From contig CAYXWM010000022.1 of the NCBI GenBank assembly GCA_964468805.1, forward strand, positions 1 to 38,202: 38,202 bases of DNA. Reading direction: 5' to 3'. The stretch comes from CAYXWM01 sp964468805. GTDB taxonomy: Bacteria; Bacillota; Clostridia; Lachnospirales; WRBF01. Positions 7,584-15,030 of this stretch are shown here, one piece after another (the first letter of the stretch is position 1; every line of letters starts with the position of its first letter). The position numbers and the translations under genes are program-made. The notes below the pieces were generated by a model. That model worked only from the letters and a program-made list of their open reading frames with translations. It was not told the DNA's origin and ran no database searches.

Positions 7584-8609
7584 ATGCATATGGCAGACGC
7601 ACTAATATCTGCGGCAGTAGGCGGAACCATGCTTACGGTATCTACCGGGGTTGCCGGTTATTCAATCAAAAAATTGCAATCCGATCTTGACGAGAAGAAA
7701 ATTCCTCTTATGGGAGTAATGGGAGCCTTTGTTTTTGCGGCTCAAATGATAAATTTTACAATCCCCGGCACAGGTTCCAGCGGTCATATAGGCGGAGGTA
7801 TCTTGTTGGCTATACTCCTTGGCCCACACGCCGGATTCTTGACCATGGCTTCAATTTTGCTTATACAGGCGTTGTTTTTCGGCGACGGAGGCTTGCTTGC
7901 CTTTGGTTGCAACCTTTTTAACTTGGGATTTTTCACCTGTTACATAGCCTACCCTTACATATATAAAGCTGTAACCAAAAAATCCATGACAACCAAACGC
8001 ATATTTTGGGCAACCTTAATAGCCACAATAATAGGTCTGCAATTGGGTTCCTTTGCTGTGGTACTGCAAACACTGTTTTCGGGCAAAACCGAATTGCCCT
8101 TCGGTACATTTATTTTGTTCATGCAACCCATACATTTGGCTATAGGCATAGTTGAAGGGCTTGTAACTTCTGCGGTTGTTTCTTTCTTATGGAAGGCAAG
8201 ACCGGAAATTTTGCAGGAGGCAAGGGTTGAAAGTACTAAAAAATCTTTTAAAAATGTGATTATAGCCTTTGTTTTGGCTACACTTCTTGTAGGCGGAGTA
8301 TTTTCTTGGTATGCTTCTTCCGATCCCGACGGCTTGGAATGGTCCATAACGCAAACGGCAGGCGTAGACGAATTGGAAAACCCCGAAAGCCAATTACATG
8401 AAACTCTTTCCGAAATACAAGGCTCAACCGCAATAATGCCGGATTACGGTTTTAGAACAACGGAAGATGCGGAGGAAACCCAAAGCGAGGGTGCTGTAAA
8501 TGTGGGAACTTCCGTAGCGGGAATAACCGGCGGTGTTCTAACCCTTGTATTTACCGCAATAATAGGTTTTGTATTATTTCTTATTAAACGCAAACGCAAA
8601 ACTGCTTAA
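7584..8609 (+). CDS. nikMN: Nickel ECF transporter, fused substrate-binding subunit NikMN (CbiM family)
   Basis: 341 residues. The N terminus MHMADALISAAVGG carries the His2 that, together with the N-terminal amine and a second histidine (here His68 in GHIGGG), binds the metal in the CbiM/NikM family. It fixes the start at 7584 (AAAGGAGCGATTACC before it). Six or seven hydrophobic helices fill residues 1-205. A further helix near 225-243 is followed by the PDGLEWS motif (248-254) typical of NikN/PDGLE domains, and a last helix (about 308-335) ends in RKRK. So M and N subunits are fused. Cobalt is possible from family alone. Nickel is favoured by the nearby CooT homologue and urease operon. 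First gene of the operon. Confidence 0.9.
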   Translation: MHMADALISAAVGGTMLTVSTGVAGYSIKKLQSDLDEKKIPLMGVMGAFVFAAQMINFTIPGTGSSGHIGGGILLAILLGPHAGFLTMASILLIQALFFGDGGLLAFGCNLFNLGFFTCYIAYPYIYKAVTKKSMTTKRIFWATLIATIIGLQLGSFAVVLQTLFSGKTELPFGTFILFMQPIHLAIGIVEGLVTSAVVSFLWKARPEILQEARVESTKKSFKNVIIAFVLATLLVGGVFSWYASSDPDGLEWSITQTAGVDELENPESQLHETLSEIQGSTAIMPDYGFRTTEDAEETQSEGAVNVGTSVAGITGGVLTLVFTAIIGFVLFLIKRKRKTA

Positions 8610-8643
8610 TTATTAATCTTGATAATCAAAAGGAACGAGCAAA

Positions 8644-9426
8644 ATGTCAAAGATAGCAGAGTCTATTTACAATATAAGAACCCTTGACGATTTGTCCCAA
8701 AAATCAACCGTCATTCACAGGATACATCCCTTGGTTAAACTCTTAACCACCATAGCCTACATTGCTTTGCTTATCTCCTTTGACAGATACGAAATAGTAG
8801 GCTTGATTCCTTTTGCCCTGTTTCCTTTGTTTCTGTTTATGTTTGGTGAAGTTCCGGTGGGTTTTGTTATAAAACGTGTGTTACTGGTTGAGCCGTTTAT
8901 TATAGGCGTGGGCATTTTAAATCCGTTGTTTGACCAAAATACCTTTGTGTTGGGCGGTTTAACCCTTTCAGTGGGTTGGCTGACCTTTCTTGCCATATTT
9001 GTTAAGTCTACCTTATTGGTGACCACAACTATCTTACTTATAGCCACCACCGGTATGGATAATCTTGCGAAGTCATTGCGTATGCTGAAAATTCCAAAGG
9101 TGTTCGTTTTGCAACTGTTGCTGACTTATAGGTTTATTACCGTTTTGGCGGAAGAAGTATTTCGCATGATACGGGCCTATTCCCTAAGGGCTCCCGGTCA
9201 AAAGGGTATACACGTAAGCTCCTGGGGTTCCTTTGCCGGGCAATTGATTTTACGTTCCTTTGAACGGGCACAAAGAATTTATCAATCCATGGTACTGCGT
9301 GGCTTCCAAGGTGAATACAACACCGGAGTTATTGAAACAATAAAACTTTATGATATAATTTATTTTACGGTAACTTGTACAATATTTATAATACTAAGGT
9401 TTTTTGTAGTTTATTTGTTAAGATAA
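8644..9426 (+). CDS. nikQ: Nickel/cobalt ECF transporter transmembrane subunit (NikQ/CbiQ)
   Basis: 260 residues, the T-component of a group I ECF transporter. It has five or so membrane helices (about 35-60, 62-85, 100-135, a shorter one near 155-170, and the last at 236-258). Two cytoplasmic coupling motifs are seen: YSLRAPGQKG and YQSMVLRGFQGEY, the alanine/arginine/glycine motifs that contact the ATPase. ATG preceded by AAGGAACGAGC. It lies 34 bp after nikMN, so probably co-transcribed. The ATPase gene follows only after a 222-bp gap containing a MITE-like element. Confidence 0.9.
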   Translation: MSKIAESIYNIRTLDDLSQKSTVIHRIHPLVKLLTTIAYIALLISFDRYEIVGLIPFALFPLFLFMFGEVPVGFVIKRVLLVEPFIIGVGILNPLFDQNTFVLGGLTLSVGWLTFLAIFVKSTLLVTTTILLIATTGMDNLAKSLRMLKIPKVFVLQLLLTYRFITVLAEEVFRMIRAYSLRAPGQKGIHVSSWGSFAGQLILRSFERAQRIYQSMVLRGFQGEYNTGVIETIKLYDIIYFTVTCTIFIILRFFVVYLLR

Positions 9427-9433
9427 TTTTTAA

Positions 9434-9572
9434 TATACTTAATTGCATAAGTAATAGTAAAAAAAGCAATTCTTCGTAAACGGTTCGCTCTTAGGTTTTA
9501 TGAAAAAAGCACCGGTCGCTCACCACCTACGAATATACGCTTTTGTTACTGCTTAACTCGAAATTAAGTATA
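9434..9572. repeat. MITE-like element, family 1, copy 1 (inside nickel operon)
   Basis: 139 bp bounded by perfect 11-bp terminal inverted repeats TATACTTAATT (9434-9444) and AATTAAGTATA (9562-9572). The interior contains a GTAATAGTAA...TTTTGTTACT inverted pair and the shared core ACGGTTCGCTCTT...CACCGGTCGCTCACCAC. A second copy of the same length is at 22570-22708 in the urease operon. No coding capacity. It separates nikQ from nikO. Confidence 0.85.
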
Positions 9573-9593
9573 ACCGCTATACCAACTAAACGG

Positions 9594-9628
9594 AGCTTAT
9601 CCATACAGAACGAATAGGATAAGCTTTT
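9594..9628 (+). terminator. Hairpin with T-run upstream of nikO
   Basis: AGCTTATCC (9594-9602) pairs perfectly with GGATAAGCT (9617-9625), followed by TTTT. It lies between the MITE and the nikO start, so it may reduce readthrough into nikO or act as a conditional attenuator. The loop (ATACAGAACGAATA) resembles the sequence just before the ribosome-binding site (CATACGGAGCGAAG), hinting at a small local duplication. Confidence 0.55.
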
Positions 9629-9648
9629 ATCATACGGAGCGAAGTTAA

Positions 9649-10419
9649 ATGAGTCATCATAAGCTGGAAATTAGAAACCTTGCATTCTCTTACCCCGACG
9701 GGCACCAAGCCGTAAAGGATATTTCATTCACCATACATCACAGCGAATCTGTGGGAATAATAGGAGCAAACGGAGCCGGAAAATCCACGTTGCTGATGCT
9801 CCTTATGGGAGTGCTTTTTCCGGAGCGGGGCGAAGTTTTGGTGGGAGACGTACAGGTAACCAAACAGACCTTACCTCTAATCAGACAACGGTTGGGCTTG
9901 GTGTTCCAAGACCCGGACGACCAACTCTTTATGACCACTGTCTACGACGACGTGGCGTTCGGTCCCAGAAATTATAAATTAAACGAAGCCGAGGTTGCAG
10001 AAAGGGTAAATAACGCTCTTAATCTGGTAGGGATTCCTCATTTGCAAAACCGTGCTCCTTTTAAGCTCTCCGGCGGAGAAAAACGCTTGGCGGCAATGGC
10101 GGCGGTTTTGGCTATGCAACCGGACGTACTGATTATGGATGAGCCCACAGCGGCTCTTGACCCCAAAGCACGCCGCAGGGTAATAAATCTCCTTCAAACC
10201 TTTGAGCATACAAAGATAATTACAACTCACGACTTGGATATGATTTTTGATACTTGTGAACGTGTAATAGTTATTAAAAACGGCGAAATAGCCGCCGATG
10301 CTCCCACAAACCAAATACTGAGTGATGCAAAATTATTGGATGAATGCGGTCTGGAACTGCCCTTGGGTCTTCAAGGTTGTCCCATATGCAAAACAAAGTT
10401 TGCACAACGCTGCGTCTAA
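9649..10419 (+). CDS. nikO: Nickel/cobalt ECF transporter ATP-binding subunit (NikO/CbiO)
   Basis: 256 residues. Walker A GANGAGKS (39-46), Q-loop VFQDPDDQL, signature LSGGEKRLA (from residue 140), Walker B VLIMDEPTAALDP (about 160-172), and switch His194. Energises uptake through NikQ/NikMN. Start ATG is preceded by CGGAGCGAAGTTA. Unusual: after the normal domain the protein ends in GCPICKTKFAQRC, giving Cys244, Cys247 and Cys255, a possible small metal-binding tail. The gene is split from nikQ by the MITE and a terminator-like hairpin but is clearly the matching ATPase. Confidence 0.92.
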   Translation: MSHHKLEIRNLAFSYPDGHQAVKDISFTIHHSESVGIIGANGAGKSTLLMLLMGVLFPERGEVLVGDVQVTKQTLPLIRQRLGLVFQDPDDQLFMTTVYDDVAFGPRNYKLNEAEVAERVNNALNLVGIPHLQNRAPFKLSGGEKRLAAMAAVLAMQPDVLIMDEPTAALDPKARRRVINLLQTFEHTKIITTHDLDMIFDTCERVIVIKNGEIAADAPTNQILSDAKLLDECGLELPLGLQGCPICKTKFAQRCV

Positions 10420-10476
10420 AATGTTTTCTTCATAAAGGTCTCATAATTTAATTTTTAACCCTCAGGAGTGATATAC

Positions 10477-10884
10477 TTGCGGATAGCCGTAGTGGACGGA
10501 CAAGGCGGAGGGATAGGCAAAGCCATAGTGGAGAAGGTTCGAAAGGCCTTTGACGATGCGGAAATAATAGCCTTGGGAACAAACTCCTTGGCCACCTCAC
10601 AAATGCTGAAAGCCGGAGCCAACGAAGGCGCTACCGGGGAAAACGCAATAGCCCGGAATGTGTCCAAGGCAGATTATATTTTAGGCTCTGTCAGCATTAT
10701 TTCCGCAAATTCTTTCCTGGGAGAACTTACTCCCGTTGCGGCCGGAGCCATCGCCGACAGCCCTGCAAAAAAAGTCCTTATTCCCTTAAACAAAAGCAAT
10801 ATAGTTATAGCAGGATTGGAAAACAAACAACTTCCTCATTATATAGACGATTTAATCGAAATAATTAAAAGTATAGGGGTTTAG
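10477..10884 (+). CDS. DUF3842 family protein (predicted Rossmann-type nucleotide-binding)
   Basis: 135 residues from a TTG start at 10477, which stands 8 bases after AGGAG. The in-frame GTG at 10468 overlaps that site and is unlikely. The N terminus LRIAVVDGQGGGIGKAIVEK is a clear glycine-rich dinucleotide-binding-like loop, followed by an alternating strand/helix pattern. The sequence matches my recollection of DUF3842, a family of unknown function. It stands between nikO and the CooT-like gene, which suggests a link to nickel handling. That link is inference from context only. No membrane segments. Confidence 0.75.
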   Translation: MRIAVVDGQGGGIGKAIVEKVRKAFDDAEIIALGTNSLATSQMLKAGANEGATGENAIARNVSKADYILGSVSIISANSFLGELTPVAAGAIADSPAKKVLIPLNKSNIVIAGLENKQLPHYIDDLIEIIKSIGV

Positions 10885-10976
10885 TTTAAAGCAAGTTTCA
10901 ATTCAACCGAATGATTTACAATCAAATTACTTTAGTGCTTTTAACTTAAACCGCTATAATCAAAGAGGTGAAAAAA

Positions 10977-11165
10977 ATGTGTGAAGCTAATGCTTATTAT
11001 GTGGACAAAAACGGCAATGTGGAATTGGTGTTGGAGGCGGTAGACAAATTAACCCCCACCGAAGGAGGATTATTGCTGGAAAATATATTCAGCCAACGAA
11101 AGCTGATAAAGGCAAGAATCAAAGAAATGGCTTTGGTGGAACATAGGATAATGCTTGAGGATTAA
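10977..11165 (+). CDS. CooT-family small nickel-binding protein
   Basis: 62 residues from the ATG at 10977, which has AGAGGTG at good spacing. The GTG at 10968 lies too close to that site. The sequence MCEANAYYVDKNGNVELVLE...IKARIKEMALVEHRIML fits the CooT family, in which Cys2 binds nickel. Choosing the ATG at 10977 places the cysteine at position 2, as in that family. Known role: nickel-binding in CO-dehydrogenase maturation in Rhodospirillum. Homologues elsewhere are less well characterised. Here it closes the NikMN-Q-O cluster and precedes a strong terminator, so it probably buffers or delivers nickel, most simply to urease. Confidence 0.8.
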   Translation: MCEANAYYVDKNGNVELVLEAVDKLTPTEGGLLLENIFSQRKLIKARIKEMALVEHRIMLED

Positions 11166-11173
11166 TAAACGCA

Positions 11174-11204
11174 AAAAAACAGGGCTGTATAACCCTGTTT
11201 TTTT
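11174..11204. terminator. Bidirectional intrinsic terminator between cooT-like gene and argS
   Basis: ACAGGG (11179-11184), loop CTGTATAA, CCCTGT (11193-11198), with an A-run before and a T-run after. It works for the plus-strand nickel operon and, on the other strand, for argS, which ends at 11224. Confidence 0.85.
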
Positions 11205-11223
11205 ATGCTCAAATCTGTTTATA

Positions 11224-12921
11224 TTACATCTTTTTCGGTGCCTTAATACCCACCAGACCCAAGCCTTGGGATATTACTGTCCTGAAACAGTCTACCAGTG
11301 TTAATCTGGCGTGTTTCAATTCTTCTGAATCTACGATAATGTCGTTTGCGTGATAGAATTTATTGAAGGCTTGGGCAAGGTTCACCATATGACGGGTCAC
11401 TATATACGGCTCGTATTTTTTGGCGGCTTCCATGATTTTACCCGGGTAATCATAAAGCAGTTTGATAAGCTCAACGGAAGCGTTATCCGTAAGCAAGGAG
11501 TAATTAACCGGAGCATCGGTCAAGCCGCCTGCCTTTTCCAAAACAGAACAGGCTCTGGCATGAGAATATTGTACGTAAGGACCGGTCTCGCCTTCAAAAT
11601 TAAGCATACGTTCCCAAGAGAAAACAACCTCTTTAATACGATTATTGTACAAATCATTAAACACAACCGCACCTATACCAACCTGTGCCGCAACCTCATC
11701 TTTGTTTTCCAGATTGGGGTTTTTCGCCTTGATAATTTCAACGGTCTTGGCAACCGCTTCTTCCAGCAGTTTTTCCATAAGTACAACGTTACCTTCACGG
11801 GTAGAAAGTTTGCCCTCAGCAAAGCTTACAAGCCCGAAAGGTATATGCACCAAATCATTGGCCCAATCGTTGCCCATTAATTCCACAACTTTAAACCACT
11901 GAGCAAAATGCAGCATTTGATCCATACCGGTCACGTAAAGGCATTTGCAGAAATCATAGTTCTCCTTACGATACAAAGCCGCCGCTATATCACGGGTGGG
12001 ATAGAGCGTACCGCCGTCGCTTCGCAAAATAAGGCAAGGAGGCATATTATACTGCTCCAGGTCTACTATCATTGCCCCTTCGCTTTCAACCAACAGGTTC
12101 TTGTCTCTTATTTCGTCCACAACCGGCAACATCTTGTCGTTATAAAAACTTTCTCCGGTGTAGTAATCAAATTCTATATCAAGGATTTTGTAAATACGCT
12201 TAAATTCTTTAAGGCTTATTACGTTAAACCAATCCCAAAGCTGTAAAGCTTCCTCGTGACCGTTTTGCATATTCAACAGCCATAACCTTGCTTCGTCGTC
12301 CAAAGCAGGGTTTTCTTTGGCTTCTTTGTGAAACTTAACGTATAAACGGTTCAGTTCCTCAATGCCCTTCTCTTCAACGGTTTCCTTGTCGCCCCATTTT
12401 TTATATGCCACTATCATTTTTCCGAATTGGGTGCCCCAGTCACCCAAATGATTCACGCCAACGCATTTGTAGCCCAAGGCTGTATAAATTTTATATAAGG
12501 CACTACCTATAACAGTGGAACGCAAATGTCCTATATGAAAGGGTTTAGCGGTGTTTGGCGAGCTGTAATCTATAACCACGGTCTTGCCTTCGCCCATATT
12601 ACTTTTTCCGTATTGTTCTTTTTTTGCACGTATTTCTTCAAGAATCATTTCCGCAAATTTTTCTTTGTTTACAAAGAAATTAACATAGCCGGAAACCGGT
12701 TCAACTCTTTCCAAAATATCGCCCGGACATATTTTTTCGGACAATTCCAGTGCTATCAAAGGCGGAGCCTTTCTCAAGGTTTTTGCCAATTTAAAACAAG
12801 GAAAGGCAAAGTCGCCTTTAGAAGTATCGTTGGGTATCTCCAGAGTATTTTCGATTTCAGCTTTATCAGCGGTTTCCAAAGCAACTCCAATTAATTCAAC
12901 CAATTTTGCTTTTATATCCAT
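11224..12921 (-). CDS. argS: Arginyl-tRNA synthetase
   Basis: 565 residues, class I aminoacyl-tRNA synthetase. The N-terminal Add-1 domain (about 1-105) is followed by the catalytic fold with SSPNTAKPFHIGHLRST (HIGH at 129-132) and the arginine-binding region GDWGTQFGKM. The KMSKS-equivalent loop is degenerate as in many ArgRS (EGKLSTREGN). The C-terminal anticodon-binding domain ends GLGLVGIKAPKKM. Charges tRNA-Arg in the cytoplasm. ATG start preceded by GGAGGA at a slightly long spacing of about 11 bases. Divergent or convergent to all neighbours, so a single-gene unit. No T-box features are visible upstream. Confidence 0.96.
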   Translation of the reverse strand: MDIKAKLVELIGVALETADKAEIENTLEIPNDTSKGDFAFPCFKLAKTLRKAPPLIALELSEKICPGDILERVEPVSGYVNFFVNKEKFAEMILEEIRAKKEQYGKSNMGEGKTVVIDYSSPNTAKPFHIGHLRSTVIGSALYKIYTALGYKCVGVNHLGDWGTQFGKMIVAYKKWGDKETVEEKGIEELNRLYVKFHKEAKENPALDDEARLWLLNMQNGHEEALQLWDWFNVISLKEFKRIYKILDIEFDYYTGESFYNDKMLPVVDEIRDKNLLVESEGAMIVDLEQYNMPPCLILRSDGGTLYPTRDIAAALYRKENYDFCKCLYVTGMDQMLHFAQWFKVVELMGNDWANDLVHIPFGLVSFAEGKLSTREGNVVLMEKLLEEAVAKTVEIIKAKNPNLENKDEVAAQVGIGAVVFNDLYNNRIKEVVFSWERMLNFEGETGPYVQYSHARACSVLEKAGGLTDAPVNYSLLTDNASVELIKLLYDYPGKIMEAAKKYEPYIVTRHMVNLAQAFNKFYHANDIIVDSEELKHARLTLVDCFRTVISQGLGLVGIKAPKKM

Positions 12922-13005
12922 TTTCTTTCGTTCCTCCGATAAATTTATCTTTAGGGACTGCTACGAAACTTACAGTACCTTAATTATTGCCGATATTATT
13001 AAATA

Positions 13006-13106
13006 TAATGATTCCATTTTATACAGAGGACAAAATTAATTGATTTTTTCCAACAGTTCAAGGATAAAACGATTATTTTTGTCCTTCATCTTATTTGGAA
13101 TTAGTA
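13006..13106 (-). repeat. MITE-like element, family 2, copy A
   Basis: 101 bp. Read on the minus strand it starts TACTAATTCC and ends GGAATCATTA. Internal inverted pair GGACAAAAATAAT.../...AATTTTGTCC and a central TCCTTGAACTGTTGGA. It matches copies at 17645-17743 and 33186-33286. Both ends carry the dinucleotide TA, consistent with a TA target. It lies in the 363-bp space between argS and the lipid-kinase gene, which otherwise has only the palindromic element at 13173-13294. Confidence 0.85.
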
Positions 13107-13172
13107 TAGGTGCAGAATAAAAGGTTATAAGATGTAAGAATAATAAAAAGTTTGTTTATAGAAAAGTAAAAA

Positions 13173-13294
13173 ACATGCCGTAGGTGTAGCGGCTAAGTAA
13201 ATATAAAAAAATAAATTACAATTCAAGCGTGTCTGAATTGCAATTTATTTTTTAATATCGAACTTAAACCACTATAGTATATACCTACGGCATG
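13173..13294. repeat. 122-bp palindromic element overlapping the lipid-kinase stop codon
   Basis: Outer ends CATGCCGTAGGTGTA (from 13173) and TATACCTACGGCATG (to 13294) are inverted repeats with one mismatch in 15. The inner arms at 13206-13225 and 13234-13253 match at 19 of 20 positions and would form a very stable hairpin. The last three codons of the neighbouring minus-strand gene (Met-Pro-stop) fall inside the right end. No second copy in the window. Confidence 0.75.
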
Positions 13295-14181
13295 AAAATT
13301 TCAACAGCCTTGTTAATATTTATAATTTCTAAAGGAAGGAGAGGTCCTTTTTCTCCGTCCAGGGAGGAAACGAGCAAGGATTTGTTGCTTATTTCTTGGG
13401 TCAGCTCCACTTTTATATAATTGTCTCGGAAAAAGATTAAGCCCGGGTCATTGATATGGTCGTTAATCATTATTTTGAATATCAACCTGCTTAAATCAAG
13501 GAAGGGCAGAGCCCTTACAGCCAGAAATTCGAATTCTCCGTCGTTGATTTTAGCATCCGGTGCCAATTTTGTAAACCCACCGGTTCCGCAGGTATTCAGT
13601 ACTATGAATAGGAAAATATCCTCTGTGATAACCTCGCGGGAATTTGTGATTTTAACGGGAATTGCAGAAAACCCGGGGAATTGCTCCAATCCTTTTATAT
13701 AATAAGCGATTTTGCCCAGGGTGTCTTTCCATTGTTTGTCTATGGTTTGTGAAACGTCGGATAAGTAACCGGCTCCACAGACATTAATAAAAAAGCTTCC
13801 GTTTGCAAACCCTATATCCGTAAAGGTTTTTTTACCTTTGGTAATTACCTTTGCGGCATTTAGGGGTTCTTTGGGTATGTCGAGAAAACCTGCAAAGTCG
13901 TTGGCGGTTCCGCAAGGAATCAAGCCCAGTGGTATTTTCAGACCTCTTCGCATCATGGCGGTGACGGCAATGTTAATACTGCCGTCACCGCCGGCTATTG
14001 CCAAGGCTTCATAATCGGAGGACATTTGGGCAATATGCCTTGATATATCTCCGTAAATCTCGCTGCGAAACAGATGTGTTTCATAGCCGCCTTTTTGGAA
14101 CTCTTCAACGCACGAATCTATATGAGTCTTAAAGCTCTTGTCGCCGCAATTGGGATTATAGATTAGTTTCAGCTTTCTCAA
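13285..14181 (-). CDS. Diacylglycerol kinase/YegS-like lipid kinase
   Basis: 298 residues from a TTG at 14181, which has GGAAAGG 8 bases upstream. The TTG at 14190 directly abuts that site. N terminus MRKLKLIYNPNCGDKSF, then the kinase signature GGDGSINIAVTAMM and the LIPCGTANDFAGF motif, as in the DAGK catalytic domain (DgkB/YegS/BmrU group). Known role of the group: ATP-dependent phosphorylation of diacylglycerol or related lipids at the membrane surface. It overlaps the upstream S-component gene by 26 bp, so the two are translationally linked. The last residues FMP come from the palindromic element, so the natural C terminus may be slightly altered. Confidence 0.85.
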   Translation of the reverse strand: MRKLKLIYNPNCGDKSFKTHIDSCVEEFQKGGYETHLFRSEIYGDISRHIAQMSSDYEALAIAGGDGSINIAVTAMMRRGLKIPLGLIPCGTANDFAGFLDIPKEPLNAAKVITKGKKTFTDIGFANGSFFINVCGAGYLSDVSQTIDKQWKDTLGKIAYYIKGLEQFPGFSAIPVKITNSREVITEDIFLFIVLNTCGTGGFTKLAPDAKINDGEFEFLAVRALPFLDLSRLIFKIMINDHINDPGLIFFRDNYIKVELTQEISNKSLLVSSLDGEKGPLLPLEIININKAVEIFMP

Positions 14182-14950
14182 AATTGCCAACCTTTCCGTA
14201 CAGCTCTATTAAGAACAATTGAATGTAGGTTGAGAACAGAATCATAAATATGTCTCTGGTCCAACGGGGTATCAGGAAGTATATAATGGCGCCGTCTTTG
14301 GGAATAAATCCGTGGATTCTGAAAATAAAAGTATTGATTGTGGTAAACAATACAGTAGGTATGGCAACCGAAACCAGAAGCTTGATTGCACGGCTGTACA
14401 ATTTGGAATTTTTGTTTTTCCAGAGTATTGTGGTTACTATGAACGAAAGCAGACCCACAACACCGGAGATGGTCATAGCATAGGACATAAATTCGATTTC
14501 TTTAACATTTCTCAAGAAAACAGCAAATCCGGAATCGGGCATATAGTTTAACGTAAGTATGTTGACCAAACCCAGCCCTGTACATGCTATGAATATTCCG
14601 GCACAAATAAAGGGCAGTATCTTTGTGTTGACCTTTTTAAGCCAAACCCAAATCAAGCCGGACAAAAGCACGTCCAAAATGGACGTAAGGGTTAATTCGG
14701 GCAGGAACGGGCCGCCTTCGGGTCTTAGCATATAAGAAAGTATGTCCGTAATTCCGGCGGCTATACCGCCAAACAAAGGTCCTATGGCTATGGCTACAAA
14801 TCTAAGCAAGGGGCCTCCAAAGGAAATCCTCAAAACGGGAGAACCGGCCAGAGCAATATCCATCCTTGTTAAATTAACTATTACTGCCAGGGCTATAATC
14901 ATGCCTGTAATTGAAATTTTTTTGTTCAAATCTTTGGTATTTCTGCTCAA
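14156..14950 (-). CDS. ECF transporter S-component-like protein, FolT-type (paralogue 2)
   Basis: 264 residues from a TTG with GGAGAG upstream. Six or so hydrophobic segments. The diagnostic stretch is LRISFGGPLLRFVAIAIGPLFGGIAAG followed by DILSYMLRPEGGPFLPELTLTS, which resembles substrate-binding S-components of ECF vitamin transporters, FolT group (PF12822-like). It is aligned end to end with the next gene upstream (MSRNTKDLNKKISITGMIIA versus the same pattern in the paralogue), so the pair arose by tandem duplication. No ECF ATPase or T subunit is encoded nearby except the dedicated nickel set, so it would rely on a shared energising module elsewhere. The substrate is unknown. Folate is only a guess. 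Confidence 0.75.
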   Translation of the reverse strand: MSRNTKDLNKKISITGMIIALAVIVNLTRMDIALAGSPVLRISFGGPLLRFVAIAIGPLFGGIAAGITDILSYMLRPEGGPFLPELTLTSILDVLLSGLIWVWLKKVNTKILPFICAGIFIACTGLGLVNILTLNYMPDSGFAVFLRNVKEIEFMSYAMTISGVVGLLSFIVTTILWKNKNSKLYSRAIKLLVSVAIPTVLFTTINTFIFRIHGFIPKDGAIIYFLIPRWTRDIFMILFSTYIQLFLIELYGKVGNFEKAETNL

Positions 14951-15030
14951 GAGTATCTCTCCAATTCATTTGTAAGAGTAAGGCCCGACCGGGGTTTGAT
15001 AAACTAAAGATATAATAAACAGAATCAGTA

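Noticed and set aside
12922..13005. T-box leader for argS
   Set aside because: No T-box motif, specifier stem or terminator is present in the short upstream region.
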